From NCBI GenBank assembly GCA_036503065.1, contig DASXXM010000135.1:1-21842 (forward strand): a DNA stretch of 21,842 nucleotides. The letters run 5' to 3'. This document shows positions 15,181-21,021 of this stretch, in pieces. Under the pieces are notes generated by a model. The model did no database searches, had not been told where the DNA came from, and was given only the letters and a program-made list of their open reading frames with translations. This DNA is from DATEPR01 sp036503065. Lineage in GTDB: Bacteria > Actinomycetota > Actinomycetes > Mycobacteriales > Pseudonocardiaceae. The translations under genes were made by a program, and so were the position numbers. The stretch's first letter is position 1. The number at the start of each line of letters is the position of its first letter.

Positions 15181-15210
15181 GTGGACCGGGTGGTACGCCA
15201 CCCGGTCCAC
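15181..15210 (+). promoter_or_regulatory. Perfect 13-bp hairpin with TACG tetraloop between peptide and enzyme genes
   Basis: The arms 15181-15193 and 15198-15210 are perfectly complementary, with the 4-base loop TACG. It starts 6 bases after the peptide's stop. No T-run follows, so it is more likely an attenuator, an RNA stabiliser or a processing site than a full terminator. A similar layout keeps precursor-peptide transcripts more abundant than downstream enzyme transcripts in many peptide operons. Confidence 0.7.
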
Positions 15211-15246
15211 CGCGAGGTAATGCGACAGACCGAAGAGGAGTGGGCG

Positions 15247-16677
15247 ATGTTCGAGACCGGGGTCCGCCAGTTCCGGATGGCGCTGGGCATGGTCTGGGGG
15301 CGACGTCTGGACCCCAGCAATATCGCCCGGCTCGTCGACGACGCGTTGGGCACTCTCGCCGAGTTCGGCGAACCCGGCGCTGATGTTGAAGCCCTCATCG
15401 ACGGCCCGCCGGCCGACGCCGAGGCGCAACTGCACATCGCCACCCGCGGCGTCCAGCGCACCGCTCGCCGGCTGTCCGAGCAGTCGCCGTTCTACGCCCG
15501 CCGATTCACTGCGGCCGGCATCAACCCCGCGAAGCTGGATCTGGCCGGCCTGCAAGCGATCCCTGTCACGGTGAAGGCCGATCTGATCCGACAGCCGGCA
15601 GATTTCCAGTGCGTCGACGTGCCACGCCACCTCGCCACCAGGACCACCGGCACCACCGGACGACCCGCCGAAATCTGGCTGTCCCGCTACGAGATCGAAC
15701 TGTGGTCGGCGCTGGGCGCGCTGGCCAGCGTGCTGCGGGACGCCCTCCGGCCCACCGACGTCATGCAGGTCAACATCAGCTCGCGGGCGACGGTCTCCGT
15801 GCATCTGGACGTCGGGGGTTGCCGCCTCGCCGGCGCCGGTTGCCGCGTACAGGGCATCGTCCCGATGGACGAAGCGTTGGACAGCCTGGCCGACGGCGTG
15901 ACCCTGCTCTCGACCTGCCCCAGCTACCTGGGTGAACTGGAGGTCGCGGCGCGGCGGCGCGGCATGCAGCCGGACGATTTCCGACTTCGCCGTATCGACG
16001 TCGGCGGTGAGGTGCTGTCGTCGAGCCTGGCCAGCGCGGCGCGCGAGACGTTCGGCGTGCCGGACGTGAGCGACCTGTTCGGCATGACCGAGGTGGTGCC
16101 GATCAGCCGCCGCACGTGCGACCAGGGCCATCTCCACTACGACAACAATCTGGGCCTCGTCGAACACCTTGACCTGGACACCGGCGAACCCGCCGCGCCC
16201 GGTGCGCTGGCCACGATCGTGATCACCCCGTTCTTCCCGTACCGCGACTGCATGCCGGTCTTCCGTTATGACACCCGCGATGTGGTGCGGGTGCTACCGG
16301 ACGAGCCGTTGACGTGTGCCTTCGCCGCCGTGCCCGCCACTGGCCCGATCCTCGGCAAGGCCGATCACCTGCTGCATCTGGGCCCGCATGATGTGATCAC
16401 GCCTCGGCAGTTGACCGAGGCCGTCGAGGCACTACCCACCCGACCGTGGCCGGCCCGGTTCGCCGCGACGGCAGTCGACGGGGGCGTCGCGCTGACGTTG
16501 CCGGTCAGCGCGATCGCCGACATCGGCGAAGCCGCCGCCGTCCGCCATTTCGCTGATCACGGCGTGGACGTGCACCTGAGGACGGTCGCCGATGACGAGG
16601 CGCGGTCGCTGCGTCCGCTGCGCTGCGACCTGCGTGAAACGACGTTCGTTGCCCGACCGGCACTCATCGGAGCCTGA
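15247..16677 (+). CDS. PaaK/CapK-like adenylate-forming enzyme (phenylacetate-CoA ligase family)
   Basis: The product is 476 aa. I chose the ATG at 15247 because GAGGAG lies 6 bases before it; the GTG at 15181 is in the hairpin and the ATG at 15220 has no usable site. Motifs of the adenylating superfamily in PaaK form are visible: phosphate loop TTGTTGRP at 133-140, DLFGMTE at 277-282, YDTRD at 341-345 in place of the usual TGD Asp, and GKADHLLHLGPHDVITPRQL near 370-389. Such enzymes activate a carboxylic acid as acyl-AMP, then pass it to CoA, a carrier or a protein. No carrier protein or polyketide gene is nearby. One base separates it from the presenilin-like gene, so the products are probably co-translated. 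The substrate is unknown. Confidence 0.85.
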   Translation: MFETGVRQFRMALGMVWGRRLDPSNIARLVDDALGTLAEFGEPGADVEALIDGPPADAEAQLHIATRGVQRTARRLSEQSPFYARRFTAAGINPAKLDLAGLQAIPVTVKADLIRQPADFQCVDVPRHLATRTTGTTGRPAEIWLSRYEIELWSALGALASVLRDALRPTDVMQVNISSRATVSVHLDVGGCRLAGAGCRVQGIVPMDEALDSLADGVTLLSTCPSYLGELEVAARRRGMQPDDFRLRRIDVGGEVLSSSLASAARETFGVPDVSDLFGMTEVVPISRRTCDQGHLHYDNNLGLVEHLDLDTGEPAAPGALATIVITPFFPYRDCMPVFRYDTRDVVRVLPDEPLTCAFAAVPATGPILGKADHLLHLGPHDVITPRQLTEAVEALPTRPWPARFAATAVDGGVALTLPVSAIADIGEAAAVRHFADHGVDVHLRTVADDEARSLRPLRCDLRETTFVARPALIGA

Positions 16678-16678
16678 C

Positions 16679-17650
16679 ATGACCTCTCCCCTGCTGCTCT
16701 CTCCCCTGAGCGACCAGACGATATTCGAGATGATCACGGTGCTGGTCGGCACGCTCGCCACCATCGCGTGCGCGCTGGTCTACCTGCGGCGCGTGCGGAT
16801 GGAGCGCCCGGCGATCGGCCGGTTCAACGGACGTGATGTCATCGTGCTGCTCACGTTTCTGGTCGTCCTGCCGACGCTCTACGTGTGGTTGCCGCAGTGG
16901 GCGTTGACTGGGGCCCTGATGTTGACGTTCGCGGCATCGCTGTCCATCGGGTTCCGGGAGATCATGCGGCCCGGCATGGTGTGGCTCGTCGTCGGGCTGC
17001 TGATCGGTGCTGACATCTGGTTGGGCCGAACCATGCTGGGCACCGAACTGGGGTGGCAGATCTTCTGGGTGGAGAACAGCATCGTCGTGTTGCTCGCCGC
17101 GGTGACGGTGGCGAACCTCTATGTGCAGGGCGGCATGCGCCTGCGGGTGGTGGCGTGGTTGGGGCTCGTGTTCGGTGCGTACGACCTGGTGTTCACCGCC
17201 ATCATCCCGGTCACCGAACACCTCGTCGAGCATTTCATCGGATTCCCGCTCAACCCGGAGATCGGTTTCCGGGTGGGTTTCGACGACGCCACCGTCGGCC
17301 TCGGTGATGTGCTGGTCTACGCGTTGTTCGCGGTCGCCTGCTACAAAGCGTACGGTCGCGGCGCCGCGTGGTTCGCGACCGGCCTGATCGTCGTGTTCGG
17401 TGTCGCGCTGCCGTCGCTGACCACGCTGGTGATCCACTACATCGGCCCCCGCACCGACATCCTCGTGCCGGCGCAGACCTGGTTCGGTCCGTTCGCGTTC
17501 CTCGGTTACCTGTGGCTGCGCAGGCATTACGGTCCGGAGCGGACGATGCGGGAGTTCTGGGCCAGCAGCGACGTCGTGCGCAGGCCGGACACCACAGCAC
17601 CGCGACCGGAGCCCGAACCAGCCGCCGTGACCCCGGCGAGCGTGAACTAG
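16679..17650 (+). CDS. Presenilin/signal-peptide-peptidase-like intramembrane aspartyl protease (A22-like)
   Basis: The product is 323 aa; the ATG at 16679 has GGAG 6 bases upstream. By eye there are about nine hydrophobic segments (near 15-36, 53-70, 74-91, 99-117, 127-147, 155-177, 204-222, 229-251, 264-280). Segment 6 holds YDLV (Y168-D169), segment 7 begins with GLGDVLVYALF (D210), and LPSL at 244-247 stands where presenilins have PAL. These are the three signatures of presenilin/SPP proteases, in the right order and spacing (41 residues between the Asp residues). Such enzymes cut single membrane helices. The C-terminus is a Pro/Glu-rich cytoplasmic-looking tail. It is the last gene of its unit and is followed by a terminator. 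Its similarity to PSEN1 around YDLV and GLGD is from memory, not alignment. An unrelated transporter is the main alternative. Confidence 0.68.
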   Translation: MTSPLLLSPLSDQTIFEMITVLVGTLATIACALVYLRRVRMERPAIGRFNGRDVIVLLTFLVVLPTLYVWLPQWALTGALMLTFAASLSIGFREIMRPGMVWLVVGLLIGADIWLGRTMLGTELGWQIFWVENSIVVLLAAVTVANLYVQGGMRLRVVAWLGLVFGAYDLVFTAIIPVTEHLVEHFIGFPLNPEIGFRVGFDDATVGLGDVLVYALFAVACYKAYGRGAAWFATGLIVVFGVALPSLTTLVIHYIGPRTDILVPAQTWFGPFAFLGYLWLRRHYGPERTMREFWASSDVVRRPDTTAPRPEPEPAAVTPASVN

Positions 17651-17662
17651 ACAAACAACAGC

Positions 17663-17701
17663 ACGACGGTCCGGCGCGGGTTGTCCGCGCCGGACCGTCG
17701 T
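17663..17701 (+). terminator. 17-bp stem terminator after the presenilin-like gene
   Basis: The arms 17663-17679 and 17685-17701 are perfectly complementary over 17 bp with loop GTTGT. It starts 12 bases after the TAG. There is no long T-run, which is common for terminators in GC-rich actinomycetes. Confidence 0.8.
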
Positions 17702-17720
17702 CGTGTCCGGACGATCGGGG

Positions 17721-17749
17721 TTGACGGGCGCCGCTCGCCGTGCTTGTAT
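17721..17749 (+). promoter_or_regulatory. Predicted promoter of the arsR-SRPBCC-DHFR-like cassette
   Basis: TTGACG (17721-17726), a 17-base spacer and TTGTAT (17744-17749) lie just before the ArsR operator. Transcription would begin near 17756. Confidence 0.6.
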
Positions 17750-17782
17750 TCAACACATCGGTTGATAAAGCGATTGGTTGAA
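17749..17782. promoter_or_regulatory. Inverted and direct GGTTGA repeats, candidate ArsR operator
   Basis: TTCAAC (17749-17754) and GTTGAA (17777-17782) form the outer inverted pair. Inside, AT[CT]GGTTGA occurs twice on a 16-bp pitch. The block overlaps the -10 box and predicted start, and ends 5 bases before the ArsR ATG, so the regulator probably represses its own operon. Confidence 0.6.
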
Positions 17783-17786
17783 CACG

Positions 17787-18125
17787 ATGGACTACGACGA
17801 CGAGTGGCTGGACAGGGCGTTCACCGCGCTGGGCGACCCGGTACGCCGGGCGCTGATCGCGCGCCTGTCGCGCGGCGACGCGACGGTGAACGAACTGGCC
17901 GAGCCGTTCGCCATCACCAAACAGGCCGTGTCCCGGCACATTCAGGTGCTGGAGGCGGCCGGACTGATCACGCGCAGCCGGGACGCCCAGCGTCGCCCGT
18001 GCCACCTGGACCCGGCCGCGCTGGAAGCACTGACCAGTTGGATCGACAACTGCCGACTGATCGTCGAGCAGCGCCACCGCCGTCTCGACGCCGTCCTGAA
18101 CACGATCAAGGAGACAGAACAGTGA
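17787..18125 (+). CDS. ArsR-family helix-turn-helix transcriptional regulator
   Basis: The product is 112 aa from the ATG at 17787; a TTG at 17778 is in frame but lies within the operator. No strong ribosome binding site is visible. The fold is a typical winged helix: FTALGDPVRRALIARLSRGD, TVNELAEPFAITKQAVSRHI as the recognition region, VLEAAGLITRSRDAQRRPCHL as the wing. There is no metal-binding Cys cluster, so it belongs to the non-metal ArsR group usually paired with SRPBCC proteins. Its stop overlaps the GTG of the SRPBCC gene as GTGA. It likely represses the cassette through the GGTTGA repeats. The signal it senses is unknown. Confidence 0.9.
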   Translation: MDYDDEWLDRAFTALGDPVRRALIARLSRGDATVNELAEPFAITKQAVSRHIQVLEAAGLITRSRDAQRRPCHLDPAALEALTSWIDNCRLIVEQRHRRLDAVLNTIKETEQ

Positions 18126-18610
18126 CCACTCACAACCCGACCACCATCACCGCGCAGCCGGACACCCCGTACGTGGACATCGAGCGTCATTTCGACGCGA
18201 CCCCGGCCCAGTTGTTCCGCGCGTACACCGATCCCGAGCTGATCACGCAGTGGCTCGGCCCGCGCTCCCTCACGATGGAACTGCTGGAGTTCGACCCGCG
18301 CCCCGGTGGCAAGTACCGCTACGTACACCGGCGCGGCTCCGAGGCCTACTACTTCAACGGCGTTTACCACACAGTGTCCAAGGACGAGCGGATCATCCAG
18401 ACCTTCGAGTTCGAAGGCGCCCCCGGTGAGGTCTGCCTCGAATCCGTGACCTTCGAGAACCACGACGGCGGGACCCGGATGCGCAGCCACTCCACGTTCC
18501 CGTCGGTCGATGCGAGGGACGCGGCGGTCGCGAGCGGCATGGAAAGCGGCATCATCGAATCCCACGAGCGCCTCGACGAGCTCACGGCCACGTCGACCGG
18601 ACAGGAGTAA
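18122..18610 (+). CDS. SRPBCC/AHSA1-domain protein
   Basis: The product is 162 aa, GTG start at 18122 with AGGAG 8 bases upstream and a GTGA overlap with the ArsR stop. The Bet v 1/AHSA1 pattern is clear: VDIERHFDATPAQLFRAYTD, PELITQWLGP, LLEFDPRPGGKYRYV, a central sheet (ERIIQTFEFEGAPGE, CLESVTFEN) and the C-terminal helix GMESGIIESHERLDEL. The fold makes a hydrophobic pocket for a ligand; members linked to ArsR genes are frequent in actinomycetes, but their ligands are mostly unknown. It may bind or remove the compound sensed by the regulator. The next gene follows within 4 bases. Confidence 0.9.
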   Translation: MTTHNPTTITAQPDTPYVDIERHFDATPAQLFRAYTDPELITQWLGPRSLTMELLEFDPRPGGKYRYVHRRGSEAYYFNGVYHTVSKDERIIQTFEFEGAPGEVCLESVTFENHDGGTRMRSHSTFPSVDARDAAVASGMESGIIESHERLDELTATSTGQE

Positions 18611-18614
18611 CACC

Positions 18615-19190
18615 ATGGCACTCGTGATCTGCGACATGTCAATGTCGGTCGACGGGTACGTCACCGGCCCGAACGACAGCCGCGAGAATCCCTTTGGCGA
18701 CGGCGCCGGGATGCTGCACGACTGGATGTTCGACGCGTCGACCGACGAAGACCGGGCCATCCTGCGGGCAGCGATCGGCGGTTGCGGCGCGGTCGTGATG
18801 GGCCGCAGGTCGTTCGACCACACCGAGGGCGACGGCGGGTGGGGCGACGGCGGCCCGCTGGGCGATACCCCGTGTTTTGTGGTCACCCACAACAAGCCGA
18901 CCACGTCGCACTCGTCCGTATTCACATTCGTCACCGACGGCGTGGCCAGCGCGATCGAACAGGCCAAGGACATCGCCGGGGACAAGGTCGTCGGGCTGCA
19001 CGGCGCGACCGTTATGCAGCAGGCACTCCCGCTCGGCCTGGTCGACGAGGTCCGCGTACACGTGATCCCGGTCCTGCTGGGTGGCGGCACGCCGCTGTTC
19101 AGCACGCTGGACTCGTCGATCACCCTCGAACGTACCCAGGCACTGGTGACCCCGGCCGCGACACACATCGGCTTTCGCGTGCTCCGATGA
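18615..19190 (+). CDS. Dihydrofolate reductase-like (RibD C-terminal) family protein
   Basis: The product is 191 aa, with ACAGGAG 7 bases before the ATG. The RibD-C/DHFR-like fold shows as VICDMSMSVDGYVTGPND at the start, GGCGAVVMGRRSFD, PCFVVTHNKP, DKVVGLHGATVMQQAL in place of the nucleotide-binding loop, and LVDEVRVHVIPVLLGGGTPLF. Such stand-alone actinobacterial proteins bind NADPH and probably reduce a small ketone or heterocycle; they are not the essential folate enzyme. It is the third gene of the ArsR cassette, so it is probably induced with the SRPBCC protein. The substrate is unknown. Confidence 0.88.
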   Translation: MALVICDMSMSVDGYVTGPNDSRENPFGDGAGMLHDWMFDASTDEDRAILRAAIGGCGAVVMGRRSFDHTEGDGGWGDGGPLGDTPCFVVTHNKPTTSHSSVFTFVTDGVASAIEQAKDIAGDKVVGLHGATVMQQALPLGLVDEVRVHVIPVLLGGGTPLFSTLDSSITLERTQALVTPAATHIGFRVLR

Positions 19191-19193
19191 CGG

Positions 19194-19412
19194 TCAACGG
19201 CCGGCGCGCAGCACCGTTCGGGCCAACAGCACCGAGACGAGCGCGCCGGCCGTGACCAGCACCGCGAGCCGCACCAGCGTGGTCGAGAGCGCGTGTGCCG
19301 GGGGACGCGGGGGACAGCGTGAGGAACAGGCTGCCGAAGACCGCGACGCCGCTCGATCACGACGAACACGCCGGCCAGCACCACACCGGCTGCGGATCCC
19401 GGGGATCTGGGC
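19194..19412 (-). pseudogene. Frameshifted remnant of a DHA2-type MFS transporter C-terminus
   Basis: On the - strand three consecutive pieces in three frames read as one transporter end: SPGSAAGVVLAGVFVV, then VAVFGSLFLTLSPASPGT, then HALSTTLVRLAVLVTAGALV running to LLARTVLRAGR and a stop at 19194. Joined, they match the last two helices of 14-helix EmrB/QacA-type drug exporters (the GASG...GVAVFGSLF and ALxxT...A...LL pattern). The rest of the gene is missing, so this is a decayed fragment. It fills most of the 335-base gap between the DHFR-like and SnoaL-like genes, the only long gap here. Confidence 0.6.
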
Positions 19413-19440
19413 CCGCCTGTCTTGCCTGCCGGACTCGACA

Positions 19441-19459
19441 ATCACCGGAATACGGTGAT
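19441..19459. promoter_or_regulatory. 19-bp palindrome upstream of the SnoaL-like gene
   Basis: ATCACCG-GAATA-CGGTGAT has perfect 7-bp arms and lies 66 bases before the ATG at 19526. The size and symmetry suit a TetR- or MarR-type operator. A shortened relative, ATCAC-C-GTGAT, is at 20003-20013 before the esterase gene. Confidence 0.5.
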
Positions 19460-19525
19460 CGCCTCTCACCTTGCCGGCGGCGAACCTCGACGCGCCCGGA
19501 GTCGACACGCAGGTGGGAGATCACG

Positions 19526-19993
19526 ATGACAACCGACGCCGAAGCGCTCGTGCGCCGTGCGTACCACTGCGCGGAGGGTGATGTCCTGGACGTCCAGGGG
19601 TTCATCGACCTGTTCGCGCAGGACGGTGTGTTCAACGGCATCGGCGGCGTGTCCGGCCAGGAGAGCTACCGGGGTGCGCGGATGGGCGATCTGATCGTCT
19701 GGTTGGGCAAGCTGCTTCCCGACATCCACCGGGAGTTTCACCGGTTCAACGTGCTCGGGGACGTCGTCGCGATCGAACTGTCGATCCAGGGCACCTTCCT
19801 CGGACCGTTCCAGACGCCCAACGGCGTGATCCAGCCGACGGGGACCAGGCTCGACATCCCGACCGCCGACTTCTGGTACCTACGCGACGGCAAAGTCCGG
19901 GTGTTCGACTGCCATATCGGTATGACCACCATGTTCGCGCAGATGGGGGTACTGCCGAACTTCACCGCCGCGGTCGCGGCGCCCGAACGGTAA
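19526..19993 (+). CDS. SnoaL/NTF2-like (ketosteroid isomerase-fold) protein
   Basis: The product is 155 aa. The ATG has GGGAG 7 bases upstream. The cone-shaped NTF2 fold pattern is visible: LVRRAYHCAEGDVLDVQGFI then DLFAQDGVFNGIGG, ARMGDLIVWLGKLLPDIHRE, VVAIELSIQGTF, IPTADFWYLRDGKVRVFDCH ending in the usual final strand. The family includes polyketide cyclases, isomerases and many proteins of unknown role. It precedes an esterase and an NmrA-like oxidoreductase on the same strand, suggesting a small-molecule handling set, although the 97-base gap carrying a palindrome may mean separate transcripts. The substrate is unknown. Confidence 0.85.
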   Translation: MTTDAEALVRRAYHCAEGDVLDVQGFIDLFAQDGVFNGIGGVSGQESYRGARMGDLIVWLGKLLPDIHREFHRFNVLGDVVAIELSIQGTFLGPFQTPNGVIQPTGTRLDIPTADFWYLRDGKVRVFDCHIGMTTMFAQMGVLPNFTAAVAAPER

Positions 19994-20002
19994 GGCGCGC
20001 GA

Positions 20003-20013
20003 ATCACCGTGAT
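20003..20013. promoter_or_regulatory. ATCAC-C-GTGAT palindrome upstream of the esterase gene
   Basis: Short perfect 5-bp arms around one base, sharing the ATCACC half-site with the longer palindrome at 19441-19459. It may be a second operator for the same unknown regulator; it is short enough to be chance. Confidence 0.3.
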
Positions 20014-20090
20014 CAGTTGAGGCCGGCTCACTTGCCTGGCGACCAACGTCGTCGCGGCGCACCCGAATCCCAACCGAAGGGACAGCCTCC

Positions 20091-21002
20091 GTGAGCGCCG
20101 AACAGCGCGAGAACCTCGATGCGATCCTGCGGCAGTCGGCCTTCCCCGCCGACAGCGACGTTGACGAGCTGCGGCGACAACTGCGGGAGTTGTTGTCGGC
20201 GCAGCCGCTGCCCGCCGACGTGACCGTGACGGCGGCCGTGCTGGGCGGCGTCCGGACGGCCGAGATCACAGTCGACGGCGTCGAACCTCGCCATGTCGTC
20301 CTGTACTTCCACGGCGGTGTGTACGTGATGGGGGACGCCTTCCTCGGCGTCGATCTGGCCTCGCAGGTCGGTCGGCGGACCCGGGCCAAGGTCATCTCCG
20401 TCGACTACCGGCTCGCCCCCGAGCATCCGTATCCGGCCGCCGTCGACGATGCCCTGGCGGCCTACGAAGCCCTGCTGCACAACGGCACAGCGCCCTCGGA
20501 CATCGTCTTGGCGGGCGAATCCGCAGGCGGCGGACTCGCCGTCGCCACCCTGGTCAACGCCCGCGATCGCGGGCTGCCCCTGCCCGCCGCGGCGTTCGTC
20601 ATGTCGCCGTATACCGACCTCACCCTGACCGGGGCGACCATGAAAACCAAGCGCGACACCGATCCGCTGCTCAGCCTGGAAGCACTCCGCGCCAGGGTCG
20701 TCGACTACACGTCGGGGCGGGATGCCGCGCAGGGCCTCATCAGCCCCCTGTTCGCCGAGCTGACCGGCCTGCCCCCGTTGATCATCCAGGCCGGCACACA
20801 CGAGGTTCTGCTCGACGACGCCGTCCGCCTCGCCGCCGCGGCCGCCACCGCCGACGTCGAGGTCACCCTCGACGTCACTCCCGGGGTGCCCCACGTGTTC
20901 CAGGCATATCACCCGATCCTCGAGGAAGCGGCCGCGGCGCTGGACCGAGCCGGACAGCTCCTGTCGACGCATCTTGCCAAGGCCGAACGCGTCCCCGTCT
21001 GA
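20091..21002 (+). CDS. HSL-family alpha/beta-hydrolase (esterase)
   Basis: The product is 303 aa, GTG start at 20091 with AAGGGA 8 bases upstream. Family IV (hormone-sensitive-lipase-like) marks are plain: the oxyanion motif HGGVYVMG at 74-81 (HGGV in place of HGGG), the VDYRLAPEHPYPAA block at 104-117, the nucleophile elbow GESAGG with Ser144, Glu238 in GTHEVLLDDA as the likely acid, and His268 in GVPHVFQAY. There is no signal peptide, so it is cytoplasmic. It should hydrolyse short-chain esters or lactones; the natural substrate is unknown. The NmrA-like gene begins 19 bases downstream, so the two form an operon. Confidence 0.93.
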   Translation: MSAEQRENLDAILRQSAFPADSDVDELRRQLRELLSAQPLPADVTVTAAVLGGVRTAEITVDGVEPRHVVLYFHGGVYVMGDAFLGVDLASQVGRRTRAKVISVDYRLAPEHPYPAAVDDALAAYEALLHNGTAPSDIVLAGESAGGGLAVATLVNARDRGLPLPAAAFVMSPYTDLTLTGATMKTKRDTDPLLSLEALRARVVDYTSGRDAAQGLISPLFAELTGLPPLIIQAGTHEVLLDDAVRLAAAAATADVEVTLDVTPGVPHVFQAYHPILEEAAAALDRAGQLLSTHLAKAERVPV

Positions 21003-21021
21003 CGAACGGAAGGAAGAAACG

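Noticed and set aside
15172..15210. Selenocysteine insertion at the TGA before the adenylating enzyme
   Set aside because: The hairpin distance is compatible, but the loop lacks the usual early G, the context is Gln-Ser-Gln-stop-Ser-Ser, and the enzyme has its own start site. Kept only as an alternative in the finding.
15181..15246. GTG at 15181 or ATG at 15220 as the start of the PaaK-like enzyme
   Set aside because: The GTG lies inside the perfect hairpin and the ATG has only 2 bases after GAGG; the ATG at 15247 has an ideal GAGGAG spacing.
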